Source: CACEUX01 sp964404235 (GTDB taxonomy: Bacteria > Fidelibacterota > Marinisomatia > Marinisomatales > UBA1611). From it: a stretch of 9,796 bases of DNA. The DNA lies in the NCBI GenBank assembly GCA_964404235.1, contig CAYOJL010000081.1, forward strand, positions 1 through 9,796, in the 5' to 3' direction. Made by a program: the position numbers and the translations under genes. Under the pieces are notes generated by a model, which saw only the letters and a program-made list of their open reading frames with translations, did no database searches and was not told the DNA's origin. This document shows positions 7,997 to 9,796 of the stretch, piece after piece. How positions within the stretch are numbered: position 1 is the first letter of the stretch; the number at the start of each line of letters is the position of its first letter.

Positions 7997-8768
7997 TATT
8001 TTAATATTCTATATACCGATATTTATCTATTCACAGAATATTGACATGTATTTATCCTTAATTCACGAAGGGCAAAGTGAAGGGGTCAAAGAAATTTTAC
8101 CAGAATTATTATCAAAATATCCAAATGATCCCGGTGTTATATACCTTCAAGCACTTCTTACTACCAATGGGATGAAGTCGCTAGAACTCTATAGTAAAAT
8201 AATTGAAAAATTCCCTAAATCTGATTTTGCTGGGGCTTCTTCAGTAAAAATTGGAGAGTATTTTTATGCTCGAGGTCTTTATTCTCAAGCAGGCATGCAA
8301 TTACGTTTAATTCCTAGAAAATATCCACGTATTGAAAATATGCAGAGAATTGTAGATATGATGGTTAGTTCATTCCTTGCTATCGGAGAGAGTGATTCAG
8401 TGAAGTATTACATAGGAATATATCGTAGTATGTTTCCTAATTTAGATTTTGAAAAGTTTGGGATTGATTCTCCATCTATACCTACTAAACAAGTAATTAC
8501 CAGTAAAAGAAATAAGGGACCTAGGCCATATGTGATACAGATTGGTGCTTTTGGAAGCATACAAAATGCAAATCGATTGAAATTACAAGTAAGTCAAATA
8601 GGTTATGAAGTAGAGATTGTTCCTGTTCAAACTAATGGTAGAGGTTTACATGCTGTACGTATGGTTAGATATAGATCAAAATCTTCTGCTGAAAGAGTTG
8701 GAAGTACTATAAAAAAGAAATTAGGTATAGACTATAGAGTGCTTTATAGACCAGTTGAACCTAATTAG
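7986..8768 (+). CDS. Secreted helical-repeat protein with C-terminal SPOR domain
   Basis: This is a probable periplasmic protein that binds septal (denuded) peptidoglycan. From the ATG at 7986 it is 260 residues: a signal peptide (about 1-17, MKLNILIFYIPIFIYSQ), a helical TPR-like region (about 20-155, with LLSKYPNDPGVIYLQALL and IIEKFPKSDFAGASSVKIGE), a basic linker (165-180), and a SPOR domain (about 181-256) with PYVIQIGAFGSIQNANRL and a C-terminal YRVLYRP strand. An upstream in-frame ATG at 7953 would add 11 polar residues before the signal peptide and was not chosen. The gene overlaps the end of the TPR gene by 11 bases, so it is probably co-translated. SPOR domains guide proteins to division sites; the precise task of this one is unknown. 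It could help coordinate the M23 peptidase upstream, but that is speculation. Confidence 0.85.
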   Translation: MKLNILIFYIPIFIYSQNIDMYLSLIHEGQSEGVKEILPELLSKYPNDPGVIYLQALLTTNGMKSLELYSKIIEKFPKSDFAGASSVKIGEYFYARGLYSQAGMQLRLIPRKYPRIENMQRIVDMMVSSFLAIGESDSVKYYIGIYRSMFPNLDFEKFGIDSPSIPTKQVITSKRNKGPRPYVIQIGAFGSIQNANRLKLQVSQIGYEVEIVPVQTNGRGLHAVRMVRYRSKSSAERVGSTIKKKLGIDYRVLYRPVEPN

Positions 8769-8781
8769 TTAAATTTATAAC
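8755..8781 (+). promoter_or_regulatory. Possible promoter for the tRNA-Sec gene
   Basis: TTGAAC (8755-8760) and TATAAC (8776-8781) resemble -35 and -10 boxes, with the second ending ten bases before the tRNA. The 15-base spacer is shorter than ideal, and the -35 lies inside the end of the SPOR gene. The tRNA could equally be read from the upstream operon. This is a weak call in AT-rich DNA. Confidence 0.25.
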
Positions 8782-8791
8782 AAATAATATT

Positions 8792-8884
8792 GGGAATGAT
8801 TGAGTGGCTGGTGCTCTCCACGGCCTTCAAAGCCGTTGTCTGTAGTAAACCTGCAGAGCTGGGTTCGATTCCCAGGCGTTCCCG
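8792..8884 (+). tRNA. selC: tRNA-Sec (anticodon TCA)
   Basis: This selenocysteine tRNA reads UGA in selenoprotein mRNAs with SelA, SelB and SelD. The anticodon arm is ACGGC (8820-8824), loop CTTCAAA, GCCGT (8832-8836), placing TCA at 8827-8829. The T arm is CTGGG/CCCAG (8859-8863 and 8871-8875) with loop TTCGATT. The acceptor pairs GGGAATG (8792-8798) with CGTTCCC (8877-8883), and an A8799/G8876 opposition occupies the eighth position. A long variable arm (TCTGTAG with CTGCAGA, about 8839-8857) and the 93-base length separate it from Trp or suppressor tRNAs. The D arm pairs GAGT with GCTC (8802-8805 and 8813-8816). G8884 is the discriminator, and CCA is not encoded. No selA, selB, selD or selenoprotein gene is visible here. 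Confidence 0.92.
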
Positions 8885-8918
8885 CTATAGAATTGAGTTC
8901 GTTTAAATATTACTTTAT

Positions 8919-8941
8919 GATTATGATTCGAGTTCATAATC
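8919..8941. terminator. Palindromic hairpin between convergent selC and sodN, possible terminator
   Basis: GATTATGA (8919-8926) and TCATAATC (8934-8941) form a perfect 8-bp stem around a 7-base loop. It sits between the plus-strand tRNA-Sec and the minus-strand NiSOD, touching the latter's stop codon. Its position suits a shared terminator. The stem has only two GC pairs and neither side carries a strong T run, so termination is unproven. Confidence 0.4.
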
Positions 8942-9371
8942 TAATTTGATAATTCTTCCAAATGTTCAAGACCATGTGAATCAAAATATATTTTAGAAAA
9001 TGATGCTACTAATTGCAATGCTTTTTCAACATTATCTATTTCAACAGTCTGCTTACACTTCATAGCTAAAACAAGTAATTTTTGTAAAGTAGTTGTTTGT
9101 TCAATGTAATTTGGATTTGTTTCTTTAATTCGCTGAGTTAAAAAATAATCTGCAATAATATTTTGAATTTTTGAAGAATGNNNNNNNNNNAGGGACTTAA
9201 ATTATTTGAAAGATCATTTATTTTTAGCATCGCTTTTTCAATAGTTTGAAAGTCTTCTCTAATCTGTATAACTCTGAGGACATCATTATAAATACCACAT
9301 GGTATTTGACAATGTGCGAAGATTCGGTTATCAATTAGAATTATTATAAAAAACAAGATGTATTTTTTCAT
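8941..9371 (-). CDS. sodN: Nickel superoxide dismutase with Sec-type signal peptide, interrupted by an assembly gap
   Basis: NiSOD dismutates superoxide to oxygen and hydrogen peroxide. The first 60 codons (9371-9192) encode a signal peptide (MKKYILFFIIILIDNRIFA) and then HCQIPCGIY, the diagnostic nickel hook. Cleavage after Ala19 would expose His1, Cys2 and Cys6, whose N-terminal amine, imidazole and thiolates bind nickel. Ten Ns follow. Beyond them, from 9180, a different frame relative to the N count gives HSSKIQNIIADYFLTQRIKE, LQKLLVLAMKCKQTVE and a tail ending in TAG (8943-8941), the typical NiSOD C-terminal helices. The N run is therefore a placeholder; a real gap of 3n+2 bases, perhaps about 40-50, would restore one frame. 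An ATG 20 codons upstream (9431) would bury the signal peptide and was not chosen. GAG lies six bases before the ATG. The export route is inferred from the leader. Confidence 0.9.
9181..9190. other. Assembly gap (ten Ns) of unknown true length
   Basis: Ten undetermined bases lie inside the NiSOD gene. The coding frames on either side do not agree with a ten-base length, so this is a scaffold placeholder rather than a measured gap. Confidence 0.95.
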
Positions 9372-9513
9372 TCTTATCTCACATATTTCTTTATTTACCT
9401 GGATACCAATAAATACAGATTTGTATTTCAAGCGTAAAATTAGGTATTAGATATACTTTTATTTCCAACATTTTTATTTTATATTTGATTTCTGAGGTAA
9501 GTAAAAACAAGCA
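9372..9513. promoter_or_regulatory. Divergent intergenic region between sodN and the secreted-protein gene
   Basis: This 142-base, very AT-rich stretch separates the starts of two divergent genes and should hold promoters for both. GAGG at 9494-9497 is rather far (16 bases) from the ATG at 9514. No convincing -35/-10 pair or metal-regulator operator stands out, so individual sites are not assigned. Confidence 0.4.
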
Positions 9514-9796
9514 ATGAAAAACATTTTAAAAGCCATAATAGTATTACAGCTTTTATCAGGGGTGATTTTCGCCATACATGGTAAGATTGTATTCTATGAT
9601 GGTACCTATGTAGTTGGGAAGGTTACTAAAGTTGATGAAGCTACAGTTCACATTATACCGATTGGCTTAGATACGCCAGAAGGAATATTAGTAGGTAATA
9701 TTGACTCTTTAAAAATGGAGAACGGTATGGTCCCTGTTGTGAGTAGTGCTGTCAAATATTTTTATCAAAATGGTGAATTTATGGCTAATGATGATG
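9514..9796 (+). CDS. Secreted protein of unknown function, 3' end outside the window
   Basis: I do not recognise this protein. Ninety-four codons are visible before the window ends. The ATG is the only start, since an in-frame TAA lies at 9502-9504. Residues 1-20 (MKNILKAIIVLQLLSGVIFA) form a Sec signal peptide with a likely cut after Ala20. The mature part opens with GKIVFYDGTYVVGKVTKVDE, a beta-rich pattern of the kind found in short barrel-like domains that process a quantity stored or displayed on the cell surface; that resemblance is too loose to name a family. No cysteine or lipobox is present. It is divergently arranged from sodN, which does not by itself link them. Confidence 0.75.
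   Translation, partial: MKNILKAIIVLQLLSGVIFAIHGKIVFYDGTYVVGKVTKVDEATVHIIPIGLDTPEGILVGNIDSLKMENGMVPVVSSAVKYFYQNGEFMANDD

Noticed and set aside
9138..9431. A 97-residue minus-strand protein reading straight through the Ns
   Set aside because: Its last residues come from the wrong frame after an artificial ten-base gap, and its first 20 residues precede a clear signal peptide start. The real gene is the NiSOD at 8941-9371.

Overview
The window is AT-rich, gene-dense bacterial chromosome from a draft assembly; a run of ten Ns lies at 9181-9190. Gene content suggests a Gram-negative, possibly marine bacterium. It encodes a mitochondrial-type aconitase, an ACT-domain SerA, an envelope M23 peptidase, a LapA/LapB-like pair, a SPOR protein, a selenocysteine tRNA and a nickel superoxide dismutase. 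Two probable TTG starts and some Shine-Dalgarno-like sites argue against a typical Bacteroidetes. My best guess is Candidatus Marinimicrobia (SAR406) or a nearby FCB-group lineage. That placement is an inference from gene content and is only moderately supported.

Positions 1-3743 hold central metabolism. Aconitase has its 5' end outside the window and is interrupted by an in-frame TAA at 1950-1952, followed by 64 well-conserved C-terminal codons in the same frame. D-3-phosphoglycerate dehydrogenase (serA) follows 15 bases later. Positions 3744-5259 hold a small coiled-coil protein of unknown function and a membrane-anchored M23 peptidase. Positions 5287-8768 form a tight operon in which genes overlap or nearly touch: miaB, a LapA-domain membrane protein, a LapB-like TPR protein, and a secreted repeat/SPOR protein. 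The last three, with the M23 peptidase just upstream, look like an envelope biogenesis set.

Positions 8792-8884 encode tRNA-Sec (anticodon TCA, long variable arm), so the organism probably makes selenoproteins, although none is visible here. On the minus strand at 8941-9371 is a nickel superoxide dismutase split by the N run. Its two halves lie in different frames across the ten Ns, so it is easily missed. It has a Sec-type signal peptide whose predicted cleavage exposes the His1-Cys2-x-x-Pro-Cys6 nickel hook. A divergent gene for a secreted protein of unknown function starts at 9514 and runs off the window.

I see no mobile element, CRISPR array, phage gene or clearly undescribed system. The points most worth a second look are the broken aconitase, the exported NiSOD hidden by the gap, selC, and a LapB-like protein without the usual zinc-ribbon cysteines. 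No gene-free stretch exceeds 300 bases.
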